Shown here in pieces: positions 1-10,570 of a stretch of 31,765 nucleotides of DNA (within the stretch, counting starts at the first letter, position 1; every line of letters starts with the position of its first letter). The DNA is from an uncultured Clostridia bacterium (GTDB lineage: Bacteria; Bacillota; Clostridia; Christensenellales; Aristaeellaceae), in assembly GCA_945877525.1 (NCBI GenBank), contig CAMDVP010000004.1:1-31765 (forward strand), written 5' to 3'. Below the pieces are notes generated by a model. The model was not told where the DNA came from and searched no databases. It saw only the letters and a program-made list of their open reading frames with translations. The position numbers were made by a program, and so were the translations under genes.

Positions 1-3
1 TCG

Positions 4-90
4 TCGCCAGTGGCGACAATGAGAAAGCCGAACGAGTCAGCCGAAACGAGCGGCCCTCGGCCGCGACGATTGAGGCTGCGGACGCCGCCG
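4..90 (+). repeat. Dispersed intergenic repeat, copy A
   Basis: This segment matches the reverse complement of 14733-14819 at about 86% identity (about 12 differences in 86 aligned bases, counted by eye, no gaps). Both copies begin with a 13-bp palindrome of the form TCGCCA-N-TGGCGA and share the block GCCGCGACGATTGAGGCTGC. Read in one frame both would encode a KAE(R/Q)V(S/G)RNE...AATIEAA(D/N)AA peptide. Most differences change the amino acid, so conservation looks nucleic-acid-based rather than protein-based. The copy may extend left of the window. A separate hairpin, GGCGCGC/GCGCGCC, lies at 119-137. No gene is supported in 1-294. Confidence 0.75.
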
Positions 91-183
91 CAGCGGCAAG
101 CCGCAGGCCCCGCGTCGCGGCGCGCCCGTTGCGCGCCGTGACCCCTGCAAAGGGACCTGCCCGTGCCGGTCCACCCGTATGGG

Positions 184-286
184 AGTCGAGAGGGCCGAAG
201 GCCCTTCGCGGGGTCCAGGGGCAGAGCCCCTGGCGGGGTCCAGGGGTGAAACCCCTGGCGGGAGTCCAGAGGGAAGCGCCCTCTGG
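184..286. repeat. Tandem array of four hairpin units downstream of secA
   Basis: Four consecutive units spaced 28, 25 and 26 bp each contain GTC(C/G) followed by a perfect or near-perfect stem. The stem cores are AGGGCC/GGCCCT (191-205, loop GAA), AGGGGC/GCCCCT (217-231, loop AGA), AGGGGT/ACCCCT (242-256, loop GAA) and AGAGGG/CCCTCT (268-284, loop AAGCG). In units 2-4 the stem extends to 8 bp through flanking CC and GG. Stem sequence differs between units while pairing is kept. The array ends 8 bases beyond the secA stop codon and has no T-run, so it is not a classical terminator. It could slow transcription or protect the secA mRNA 3' end; function is unknown. Confidence 0.8.
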
Positions 287-294
287 CGCCGGGG

Positions 295-2991
<2,697 letters not shown>

Positions 2992-3035
2992 CGCAGTTCT
3001 CCTTATCCACCCGCGTCCACACGGATGCATCATAT

Positions 3036-3065
3036 AGTATACCATGTCTGCCCCTTTTCTTGCAA
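3036..3065 (-). promoter_or_regulatory. Sigma-A promoter of secA
   Basis: On the minus strand -35 TTGCAA (3060-3065) and -10 TATACT (3036-3041) are separated by 18 bp. They lie about 45 bp upstream of the secA start codon and just downstream of the acetyltransferase stop, so secA can be transcribed independently of the gene before it. Confidence 0.75.
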
Positions 3066-3103
3066 GTGGGCCAAAGGGGCTTTCCATGGCGGATGGGGGC
3101 GGA

Positions 3104-4153
3104 TCAGGGCGCTTCGATGCCTTCAGCACTCAGGCGGGCTTCATAAAGTGCCTGCAGCCACCCGGGCTGGACCGACACGCTGCCTGCAAGCGATGCCAGC
3201 GTCCGCCTGCCCACCCGGCGGTCCACAATGGCAAACATGCGCACAATGGGATTGCCGCTGGAAAGGGACTGCTGGATCGGCTGGTTTCGGTATGCCTTCA
3301 GGGCGTCGCTGAACTCATCATCCGAATATTCGTCCCGCTCATCCATGGGGATGCGCCACAGATACTGCCCCCGGGCAAGCCTGCCCTGCTCCTCCAGCCG
3401 GGTGATGGCATACATGAAGCCGAATTTTTTCACGGGATGGCTGTCCAGGATGACCGAAAAGGTGGAGCCGGAGCTGCCGAAGCGGGAATAAACCTCCAAC
3501 TGATAGGTGATGCGGCCGCGCAGGGCGGGGCAGAGCATGTCCTGCTCCAGGTACTTTTTCATTCCCTTCCACGAGCCCTCGGCCAGGCCGTCGCCATACT
3601 GGCTTTTTCCATTGGGTGCGATGGCCGCGGATGGCACCTCCTCCCTGCCGAGGGAAAGGCGCAGGTATACCCGGGGCCGCCCGTCGTAGGCAGGCCGCCG
3701 GGCCGCTTCCCGGTAGCCAGCCTTGAGAAAAGCGCCCAGGCTGGGCTGGTTGTCCGGATCCACGGTGGCGTAGACGGCCATGCAGCCAAGGCGGCGCGCC
3801 TCCGCCTCGGCCCTTGCCAAAAAGGCGCTGTGGATGCCCTGCCGCCGCCACCCGGGATCCACCATCACATCCTCAAAATTCAGGCTGCGGGGCTCGTGAC
3901 GGCCAAGCACCGCGGCATAGCCCCCGTGATGCGCCTCTTCCGCGGGCACCAGAATGTTCAGCGCGATGAGCTTCCCTTCTTCCCGGATGCCCGTAGCGTG
4001 CCCCAGCCGCGCTTGAGCGGCAAACTCCGCTTCGTCGCTGGGATAGTACCACCGGGGCGAGGGCAGAGCGGAGAGCATCCGCTGCTCCAGGCGGTACATG
4101 TCGGGCGCGTCCGCCTCTGTCAGGGGTATCATACGGGAAAGCCAGTCAGTCAT
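3104..4153 (-). CDS. GNAT N-acetyltransferase with additional C-terminal domain
   Basis: A 349-aa protein. Residues about 8-168 look like a GNAT fold: a beta-4 strand (FEDVMVDP, 93-100) followed by the acetyl-CoA pyrophosphate loop RRQGIHSAF (103-111), then an ATVDPDNQPSLGAFLKAGY segment (129-147) typical of GNAT motif B. The enzyme would transfer an acetyl group to an unknown amine. Residues about 192-325 form a second domain (WKGMKKYLEQ...LCPALRGRITYQ...) that recalls the small uncharacterised SF0329-type proteins; that match is from memory and tentative. The start at 4153 has AAGGAGG seven bases upstream. It is convergent with nothing and precedes secA, which has its own promoter. Substrate unknown. 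Confidence 0.8.
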   Translation of the reverse strand: MTDWLSRMIPLTEADAPDMYRLEQRMLSALPSPRWYYPSDEAEFAAQARLGHATGIREEGKLIALNILVPAEEAHHGGYAAVLGRHEPRSLNFEDVMVDPGWRRQGIHSAFLARAEAEARRLGCMAVYATVDPDNQPSLGAFLKAGYREAARRPAYDGRPRVYLRLSLGREEVPSAAIAPNGKSQYGDGLAEGSWKGMKKYLEQDMLCPALRGRITYQLEVYSRFGSSGSTFSVILDSHPVKKFGFMYAITRLEEQGRLARGQYLWRIPMDERDEYSDDEFSDALKAYRNQPIQQSLSSGNPIVRMFAIVDRRVGRRTLASLAGSVSVQPGWLQALYEARLSAEGIEAP

Positions 4154-4211
4154 GGGAATGCCTCCTTCTTAGGAGAATGGAAAGAAATTCGCCGTTCCGC
4201 CCTGCCGCTCC

Positions 4212-4226
4212 TGCCGCGTCGCGGCA
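4212..4226. promoter_or_regulatory. Palindrome between divergent genes, possible operator
   Basis: TGCCGCG-T-CGCGGCA is a perfect 7+1+7 palindrome. It lies 59 bp from the acetyltransferase start and 31 bp upstream of the -35 box of the HAD/ATPase promoter. The position suits a regulator binding site for either gene; no regulator is encoded nearby. Confidence 0.3.
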
Positions 4227-4256
4227 TGAGAATCCGGTTAGAATGCCGCACTTTGC

Positions 4257-4285
4257 TTGACAGGGCGGCGGGGAGAGGCTATCAT
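4257..4285 (+). promoter_or_regulatory. Sigma-A promoter of HAD/P-type ATPase operon
   Basis: -35 TTGACA (4257-4262), 17-bp spacer, -10 TATCAT (4280-4285). The -10 is 32 bp before the HAD start codon and would drive both overlapping genes. Confidence 0.8.
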
Positions 4286-4316
4286 TAGGAAAGATCAGGC
4301 AATCGGAGGATGAAGC

Positions 4317-4991
4317 ATGACCATTTTCTGGGACTGGAACGGCACCCTGGTGGCGGACGTACCCCTGGTGGTTCGCGTGAACAACGAGGTCTTTGCCCGG
4401 CATGGCTATCGGCAGACAACGCAGGAGGAATACCGGAGGCTGTTCCGCTTTCCCGTGATTGACTATTATCGCGACCTGGGCGTGAAGGACAAGGATTTTC
4501 CCGCCATTGCCCGGGAATGGAACGAAGGCTATGTGGCCGGCTTCCATGAGGTGCCCCTGGCGGCGAACGCTGCGGAAGCCGTGCGGCGCTTCCGGCAGGC
4601 GGGCTTCCGGCAGGTTATTGTGTCCGCCTCCCAGCGCGACCAGCTGCGCAGACAGGTGGATTCGTTTCCGGCGCTGCAGGGCATGTTTGACGAGGTACTG
4701 GGGCTGCATGACGTGTATGCCGTGAGCAAGGTGCAGCTGGCGAAGGACTTCCTGGCCCGGGACGGCGCAGACGCGTCGGACGCGATGTTCCTGGGAGATA
4801 CCAATCACGACGCGGAGGTTGCCCGGGCCATCGGCTGTCGGTGCTACCTGATATCCGGCGGGCATCAGAATGACGAGGTGCTGTCGCACAGCGGCGCGCC
4901 CGTGCTGAAAAGCCTGACGGAATTGTTTCCCCTGCTGGGGCTGTCAAGCGCAGAAGAAGAGGATGGGCAAAAATCATGCGGGATGATCTGA
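4317..4991 (+). CDS. HAD-superfamily hydrolase, phosphoglycolate phosphatase-like
   Basis: A 224-aa cytoplasmic HAD phosphatase. Motif I is FWDWNGTL: the nucleophile is D6, and the second Asp usually found in DxDxT is N8, as in a common WDWNGTL subgroup. A helical cap follows (residues about 15-85). Motif II is VIVSAS (about residues 100-105) and motif IV is FLGDTNHD with D161 and D165 as likely magnesium ligands. The GGHQND tail is typical of this subgroup. The start at 4317 has GGAGG seven bases upstream. It overlaps the next gene by 16 bp, so the two are translationally linked. The substrate is a small phosphorylated metabolite that cannot be named from sequence. Confidence 0.88.
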   Translation: MTIFWDWNGTLVADVPLVVRVNNEVFARHGYRQTTQEEYRRLFRFPVIDYYRDLGVKDKDFPAIAREWNEGYVAGFHEVPLAANAAEAVRRFRQAGFRQVIVSASQRDQLRRQVDSFPALQGMFDEVLGLHDVYAVSKVQLAKDFLARDGADASDAMFLGDTNHDAEVARAIGCRCYLISGGHQNDEVLSHSGAPVLKSLTELFPLLGLSSAEEEDGQKSCGMI

Positions 4992-7351
4992 GCATCCCCA
5001 CCGAGGTGCCGGAGGACTTTACCCCCACGCCCCCCGGCGGGCTGACGGAGGATGAGGCGCAGGCGCGGCGGGAGCAGGGCCTTGGCAATGCCTCCCGGGC
5101 CGACGCAGGCAAATCGGTCGGACGGATTTTGCGGGACAACCTGCTGACACTGTTCAACCTGCTGAATCTGGCGCTGGCGGCATGCCTGGCGGCGGTGGGC
5201 TCGTACAGAAACATGCTGTTTATGGGCACGGTGCTGAGCAACGCGCTCATCGGCACCGTGCAGGAGCTGCGCGCCCGGCGGACCATCCACCGGCTGCAGG
5301 TGCTCAGCGCCCCGGTATGCCATGTGCTGCGGGACGGACAGGAAAAAACCTGCGCGGCGGAGGAGCTGGTTAAGGGCGACCTTGTGGTGCTGCGGGCAGG
5401 GGATCAGGTGTCCGCCGACGCCATTGTGTCGGGCGGACAGGGCGCGGTAAACGAATCGCTGTTGACCGGCGAGAGCGACGCTGTCACCAAGCGCCCCGGC
5501 GACTGGCTTATGTCCGGCAGCTATCTAACCGAAGGACGCCTGGTGGCCCAGCTGCAGCGGGTGGGGGATGACAGCTATGCCAACCGCCTGACCCGCGCGG
5601 CCAGAACCATCCGCCAACCTCGCTCCGCGCTGATGAGCGATCTGAACAAATTGCTGCGCCTGGTCAGCATCATTCTTCTTCCCCTGGGGCTGATGCTGTT
5701 CGCCAAGCAGCTGTTCATCATGAAGCACCCCCTGGAGGGGGCGGTCACCTCCACCGTAGCAGCCATGATCGGCATGATCCCCGAAGGGCTGATTCTTCTG
5801 ACCAGCATGGCGCTGGCGGTGGGCGTAGTAAAGCTGGGACGGCAGAATACCCTGGTGCAGGAGCTGTACGGCATTGAAACCCTGGCCAGGGTGGACATAT
5901 TGTGCCTGGACAAGACGGGCACCCTCACCACCGGGGAAATGACCCTTCAGAAAATGATCCCCGCGGAGGCGGATGAAGCGACGCTGCATGCGGCGCTGAG
6001 CCGGTTCCTCGGCGGGTTTGAGATGACCTCCGGCACACTGCGGGCATTGGCGGCAAAAGTGTCTCCCGGGCAGGAAAGGCCCGTGGCAGTGCTTCCTTTC
6101 TCCTCCAGGCGGAAAAAATCCGCCGCCTCCTTTGCGGATGGTACAACGCTGATTCTTGGCGCGCCCACCTTCGTGCTGGGAGAAGACTACGCGGGCGAGG
6201 TACGGCAAACCGCAGAAGAGGAGGCCGCCCGGGGCGGGCGCGTGCTGGCGCTGGCCCTGGCCCAGGGCTGCGTGAGCGAGACAGACGCGCCCCGGCCCCA
6301 AACGCTGCTGGGGCTGCTTGTGCTGCAGGACGAGCTGCGGCCCAGCGCCGAGGAAACCCTGCGCTACTTTGACCGGCAGGGCGTGGCAGTGCGGATTATC
6401 AGCGGCGACCACCCGCGAACGGTCAGCGCCATTGCACGGCGGGTTGGACTCACCGGCTGGGACAGATGGGTGGACGCCTCCACCCTGCGCACGGAGGAGG
6501 AGCTCCGCGACGCCTGTGAGCGCTACACCGTGTTCGGCCGGGTAACTCCCGGGCAGAAGGAGCAGCTGGTAAAGGCCCTGCAGCAGACGGGGCACAGCGT
6601 GGCCATGACCGGTGACGGCGTGAACGACATCCCCGCCCTGAAGGCGGCGGACTGCTCCATCGCCATGGCGGGGGGCGCGGACGCGGCCAAGCATGCCGCG
6701 CACATGACGCTGCTCAGCGGCGATTTTGCCTGCCTGCCCCTGGTGGTGGGCGAAGGTCGAAGGGTAATCAACAACATCACCCGGGCCGCGTCGCTGTTTT
6801 TGATCAAAACCCTGTACTCCTTTGCCCTGAGCCTGATGACGTTGATTCTCCCGATGACCTATCCCTTCCAGCCCATCCAGCTGACGCTGGTCAGCACCCT
6901 GACCATCGGCATACCCTCCTTCTTCCTGGCGCTGGAGCCCAACTGCGAGCGCATCCGCGGCAGCTTTCTGGAAACGGTGCTGACGCGGGCGGTTCCCGGC
7001 GCCATGGCGGTAACCCTCTGCGCGTCGCTGGCCATGCTGGCAGGGTATCTGGGCTGGCCTGCGGCCACCTGCTCCACCCTGGCCGCCCTGTCGGCGGGGG
7101 CGGTGGGGCTGATGGCCCTGGCCCTGGTGTGCTGGCCGCTGAGCCGCGTGCGTGCCGCGGTACTCACAGGCATGACCTGCGCCTATGTGCTGGCGGCGCT
7201 GTTCCTGGGACGGGTGTTCTGCCTGATTCCCCTGACAGGCATCCAACACCTGGGTTTCGTGGCGCTGGTGATGATTGGCTGCGGGGTGATGGCGCTGTTT
7301 TCCCGCATGCTGCGCCGCCGCGTGGCGCGCCTGCATGAGGCCCAGGGCTAA
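4976..7351 (+). CDS. Cation-translocating P-type ATPase, CtpE-like
   Basis: A 791-aa P-type ATPase that couples ATP hydrolysis to cation movement across the membrane. Motifs in order: actuator LTGES (T164-S167), TM4 GMIPEGLILL (about residues 263-272), phosphorylation site CLDKTGTLT with D312, ISGDHPRTV in the P-domain, and hinge MTGDGVNDIPALK (G546-D551). Hydrophobic segments cluster near 60-85, 225-285 and 600-785. No N-terminal metal-binding Cys motif and no CPx motif are seen, which argues against a heavy-metal pump. The PEGL motif and layout resemble the CtpE group, where the mycobacterial member is reported to move calcium; that specificity is inference. The start overlaps the HAD gene; its GAGG sits 13 bases upstream, rather far, suggesting coupled translation. 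Confidence 0.9.
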   Translation: MRDDLSIPTEVPEDFTPTPPGGLTEDEAQARREQGLGNASRADAGKSVGRILRDNLLTLFNLLNLALAACLAAVGSYRNMLFMGTVLSNALIGTVQELRARRTIHRLQVLSAPVCHVLRDGQEKTCAAEELVKGDLVVLRAGDQVSADAIVSGGQGAVNESLLTGESDAVTKRPGDWLMSGSYLTEGRLVAQLQRVGDDSYANRLTRAARTIRQPRSALMSDLNKLLRLVSIILLPLGLMLFAKQLFIMKHPLEGAVTSTVAAMIGMIPEGLILLTSMALAVGVVKLGRQNTLVQELYGIETLARVDILCLDKTGTLTTGEMTLQKMIPAEADEATLHAALSRFLGGFEMTSGTLRALAAKVSPGQERPVAVLPFSSRRKKSAASFADGTTLILGAPTFVLGEDYAGEVRQTAEEEAARGGRVLALALAQGCVSETDAPRPQTLLGLLVLQDELRPSAEETLRYFDRQGVAVRIISGDHPRTVSAIARRVGLTGWDRWVDASTLRTEEELRDACERYTVFGRVTPGQKEQLVKALQQTGHSVAMTGDGVNDIPALKAADCSIAMAGGADAAKHAAHMTLLSGDFACLPLVVGEGRRVINNITRAASLFLIKTLYSFALSLMTLILPMTYPFQPIQLTLVSTLTIGIPSFFLALEPNCERIRGSFLETVLTRAVPGAMAVTLCASLAMLAGYLGWPAATCSTLAALSAGAVGLMALALVCWPLSRVRAAVLTGMTCAYVLAALFLGRVFCLIPLTGIQHLGFVALVMIGCGVMALFSRMLRRRVARLHEAQG

Positions 7352-7377
7352 AGAAAATCCGCAATGCTCCAAAGAAT

Positions 7378-7416
7378 AGCCCCCGCTTTCTTTTCATGAA
7401 AGCGGGGGCTCGTTTT
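7378..7416. terminator. Bidirectional intrinsic terminator
   Basis: A perfect 13-bp stem (7378-7390 with 7398-7410) and 7-nt loop are followed by CGTTTT on the plus strand. On the minus strand the stem is followed by ATTCTTT. It sits between the convergent P-type ATPase and ABC ATPase genes and should serve both. Confidence 0.9.
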
Positions 7417-7432
7417 ATCAAAACCTGTTGGA

Positions 7433-8512
7433 TTACAGCATGTGAACGCATCCCTCGCGGAAGGAAAGGTACGCCGTGTCGCCCACCCGGTACACCTTGC
7501 GGCCCACCGGGCAGTAGTCCGCCAGCTTCACGAGGGTGTCGCCCACCATCACATGGTAGTTCTGATACGCGCCCATGAAGCATGACAGCACCACCTTGCA
7601 GGGCAACGCGCCGCTGTCGCCAAGGATGCCAGCCTCCGGCCGCAGCACCACCTTGCACTGCTTGCCCACGGGGAAGCCGTCGGGGTTCGCCACCTGCACG
7701 GGATGCCCGGCGATGGACAGGGTGCAGCTGTCGCCCTGAGCTTCGATGATATCGCCGGACAGGAAGTTGACCTCGCCGATGAAGTCGGCCACAAACTCGC
7801 TGTTGGGGTGATGGTAGATTTCCTCCGAGGTGCCCATCTGCGCCACCACGCCCTTGTTCATGATGATGATCTTGTCGGAAATAGCCATGGCCTCGGCCTG
7901 GTCGTGGGTCACATACACCGCAGTGATGCCCAGGGTCTGCTGGATGCGGCGGATCTCCGTGCGCATGGACACCCGCAGCTTGGCGTCCAGGTTGGACAGG
8001 GGCTCGTCAAACAGCAGCACGCTGGGCTCCACCACCATGGCGCGGGCCAGGGCCACGCGCTGCTGCTGTCCGCCGGACAGCTGGTTGGTCATGCGGGATT
8101 CCATGCCCGACAATTCCACCAGCTCCAGAATGGCCGCCACGCGCTTTTCGATTTCCGCCTTGGGCACCTTGCGCAGCTTCAGGCCGTAGGCCACATTGTC
8201 AAACACGTTGTAGTGGGGAAACAGCGCGTAGCTCTGGAACACCATGGCGGTGTCGCGCTTGTTGGGGGTGAGGGCGTTAATGGCCTCCTGCCCCAGGTAG
8301 ATTTCGCCCGCGTCGGGGCTTTCAAAGCCGGCGATCATCCGCAGGGTGGTGGTCTTGCCGCAGCCCGAGGGTCCCAGCAGCGTCACAAAGCTGCCCGGCT
8401 CGATGTCCAGGGACACGTCGTTCACGGCATAAAAGGGCTTGCCGGTTTTGGGGTCGGTGTAAATCTTGGAAATATGGTCCAGCCGAACCCCCTTCTTTTC
8501 CTTGCCGGCCAT
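7433..8512 (-). CDS. ABC transporter ATP-binding protein, FbpC/PotA type
   Basis: A 359-aa ATPase that energises the importer encoded with it. Walker A GPSGCGKT (residues 47-54), Q-loop region VFQSYALFPHY, signature LSGGQQQRVALARA, Walker B VLLFDEPLSNLDA and the H-loop YVTHDQAEAMA are all intact. Residues from about 245 on form a TOBE-type C-terminal domain, as in the FbpC, PotA and phosphonate PhnT ATPases. The start at 8512 has AAGGAG ten bases upstream and lies one base after the permease stop; a longer reading to 8554 overlaps the permease and is less likely. Third gene of the operon starting at 11647. Substrate type is inferred only from the neighbours. Confidence 0.93.
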   Translation of the reverse strand: MAGKEKKGVRLDHISKIYTDPKTGKPFYAVNDVSLDIEPGSFVTLLGPSGCGKTTTLRMIAGFESPDAGEIYLGQEAINALTPNKRDTAMVFQSYALFPHYNVFDNVAYGLKLRKVPKAEIEKRVAAILELVELSGMESRMTNQLSGGQQQRVALARAMVVEPSVLLFDEPLSNLDAKLRVSMRTEIRRIQQTLGITAVYVTHDQAEAMAISDKIIIMNKGVVAQMGTSEEIYHHPNSEFVADFIGEVNFLSGDIIEAQGDSCTLSIAGHPVQVANPDGFPVGKQCKVVLRPEAGILGDSGALPCKVVLSCFMGAYQNYHVMVGDTLVKLADYCPVGRKVYRVGDTAYLSFREGCVHML

Positions 8513-8513
8513 G

Positions 8514-10469
8514 TCAGTCACTCTCCTTCCGGCGCAGTTGCCTGCTGGTTCCAAAATACTTGATGCACAGGTTCATCAGCACGATGGCCGCATACACGAT
8601 GGCAATCAGGATGGTGGCGTAGGCACAGGCCACGCCGTAGGCGCCCTTCTCGGCAAACTCGTTGATGCGGCAGGTAATGAGCAGATACCGCGGCGTAACC
8701 AGCAGGATGATGGCGCTGATTGCCGTGATGGAACGGACAAAGGTGGTCACCAGGCCGCTGAGGAAGGAATCCTTGATGAGGGGCAGTGTGACGGAGGTAA
8801 ACACCTTCGCGCTGCCCGCGCCCAGGTCGTAGGCGGATTCCTCGATGGACTTGTCGATCTGCCGCAGGGCGGAAATGCCGCTGCGGGTACCCACCGGCAG
8901 CGAGCGCACCACAAACACGATGACCAGGATCAGCCCCGTGCCATAGATGCCCTGCAGGAAGCCCGTGCGGAACACGCCCCCCGCGAAGCCGCGGATATAG
9001 CCCACGCCCAGCACCGTACCGGGCACGGCCATGGCCAGCATGGACACAAACTCGATGAACGCCTTGCCGCGGAACTTTTTCTTCACCACCAGGTAGGAGA
9101 TAATCATGGACAGCAGCGCCGTAATGGGCGAGGCAATGAGGGACAAAAGCAGCGAGTCGCCAAATGCCTTGAAGCCGTCGTCCCGGAACAGCTGTTGGAA
9201 CCACTTCAGGCTCAGGCTGTAATCCCGGCCCCACAGCTTGAACAGCGCACCGAAGGGGATGGCAATGTACATCATGATCACGAAGGCGGACACTGCCGAG
9301 CAGATGGCCGTCAGGGGTACCCGGACGCTCCTGTCCTCAATAAGGACGCGGGCGCGGCTGGCCTTGCCGGTGAGGGTCGCGGCGGTTTTGGCCTCCAGAT
9401 AATACTTCTGGATAAGGAACAGCACCAGCGTGATGCCCAGCAGCACCACAGCCATGGCCGCCGCGCCGGTGGTGTCATAGCTACCGCCGGTAATGCGCAG
9501 GTAGATGGTGGTGGCCAGGGTGTCGTAGCTGCCGCCGATCATCATGGGGTTGGCGAAGTCGGCCACCGACTCGATAAAGGTGACCAGGAAGGCGTTGCCA
9601 AGGCCGGGGAGCATCAGCGGCAGGGTAACGGTGGTGAATACCTTCCACCGGCCCGCGCCCATGTTGCGTGCGGCCTCCTCCATGGAGGGATCGATGTTCT
9701 TCAGCAGGCCCTTGAGCATCATGTAGCACACCGGGAAGAAGGTCAATATCTGCACGATGGCAATGCCGCTCAGGCCATACACATCGCTGTCATAGATGCC
9801 CAGCAGCTGCCTTGTAATCAGGCCGCCGCGGCCGAAGAGCAGGATCATGGACAGCGACAGCACGAAGGGCGGCGACACCACGGGCAGCGTGGACACCACG
9901 TCGAACATCTTCTTGACCACGCGGGACTTCACCCGGACATAGCAGTCCACATAGGCGAAGAGCAGGCCCACAATCACCGCGCCGAAGCTGGTGATCATGC
10001 CCAGCTGCAGGGTATTGAAGAAGGCGCGGTTGAAGGTATAGTCCGCAAAGATGCGGGGGAAGGCGTCTGCCGTCCAGTAGGAGGCGTTCACCTTGACGAA
10101 GGTCGCAGCCGGGTCGACCTCCTCGCCCTCCTTGAGCACGCGCCCGTTTGAGGCAAACAGGAAGCCATAGGAGCCGCTCAAGTCGTCCAGGGAAATGGCC
10201 TGCTCCGTCTTTTTGTTGTTGACCACCTTCACGGTCCGGCTGCCTGTGGCCTTGTCCTGGCCGTAGGAAGCCTCCGCCTCTCCGGAAAGCACGCTTTCCA
10301 GGGGCACCAGGGTCGTTTCCCGCACATACACGCTGTCCAGCAGCAACATGGCCAGGGGGTAGAGAATAAACAGCGCCAGCAGCACCGTCAGCAGCACGAT
10401 GGTCACAACCATCACCGGGTCGGCAAAGAATTTCTTTCTGTCCAGCGCCGCGCCCTGCCGGGATTTCAT
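8514..10469 (-). CDS. ABC transporter permease with two fused MetI-like domains, FbpB type
   Basis: A 651-aa inner-membrane permease made of two BPD_transp_1 domains in one chain, as in the AfuB/FbpB iron and related phosphonate importers. Each half carries an EAA-type cytoplasmic loop: MEEAARNMGAGRWKVF in the first and IEESAYDLGAGSAKVF in the second, where the ATPase docks. After TM1 (about residues 18-42) there is an extracytoplasmic stretch of about 105 residues before TM2, which looks longer than usual. The start chosen is ATG 10469 with AAAGGGG eight bases upstream; a GTG at 10478 overlaps that site. It follows the binding-protein gene across a stem-loop and is followed one base later by the ATPase gene. 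Confidence 0.92.
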   Translation of the reverse strand: MKSRQGAALDRKKFFADPVMVVTIVLLTVLLALFILYPLAMLLLDSVYVRETTLVPLESVLSGEAEASYGQDKATGSRTVKVVNNKKTEQAISLDDLSGSYGFLFASNGRVLKEGEEVDPAATFVKVNASYWTADAFPRIFADYTFNRAFFNTLQLGMITSFGAVIVGLLFAYVDCYVRVKSRVVKKMFDVVSTLPVVSPPFVLSLSMILLFGRGGLITRQLLGIYDSDVYGLSGIAIVQILTFFPVCYMMLKGLLKNIDPSMEEAARNMGAGRWKVFTTVTLPLMLPGLGNAFLVTFIESVADFANPMMIGGSYDTLATTIYLRITGGSYDTTGAAAMAVVLLGITLVLFLIQKYYLEAKTAATLTGKASRARVLIEDRSVRVPLTAICSAVSAFVIMMYIAIPFGALFKLWGRDYSLSLKWFQQLFRDDGFKAFGDSLLLSLIASPITALLSMIISYLVVKKKFRGKAFIEFVSMLAMAVPGTVLGVGYIRGFAGGVFRTGFLQGIYGTGLILVIVFVVRSLPVGTRSGISALRQIDKSIEESAYDLGAGSAKVFTSVTLPLIKDSFLSGLVTTFVRSITAISAIILLVTPRYLLITCRINEFAEKGAYGVACAYATILIAIVYAAIVLMNLCIKYFGTSRQLRRKESD

Positions 10470-10521
10470 GGGCTTCACCCCTTTGTCAGTCTATTCGCCT
10501 GTCCGATGCAGGCGGGATGAA

Positions 10522-10556
10522 AGAAGGGGATGGGGCCTGAGCCACCATCCCCTTCT
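10522..10556 (-). terminator. Intercistronic stem-loop after binding-protein gene
   Basis: A perfect 12-bp stem (10522-10533 with 10545-10556) with an 11-nt loop. On the minus strand it is followed by TTCATCC, only a weak T-tract. It lies between the solute-binding protein and permease genes. It probably acts as a partial terminator or a 3' stabiliser that keeps binding-protein mRNA in excess over the membrane components. Confidence 0.6.
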
Positions 10557-10570
10557 GCCTTGCGCGGGAA

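Noticed and set aside
5525..7372. Minus-strand frame of 615 codons opposite the P-type ATPase
   Set aside because: Antisense shadow of a gene with clear motifs; His/Gly/Gln-rich and without a ribosome site.
8466..10151. Plus-strand frame of 561 codons opposite the permease
   Set aside because: Shadow frame; the minus strand encodes a standard two-domain permease.
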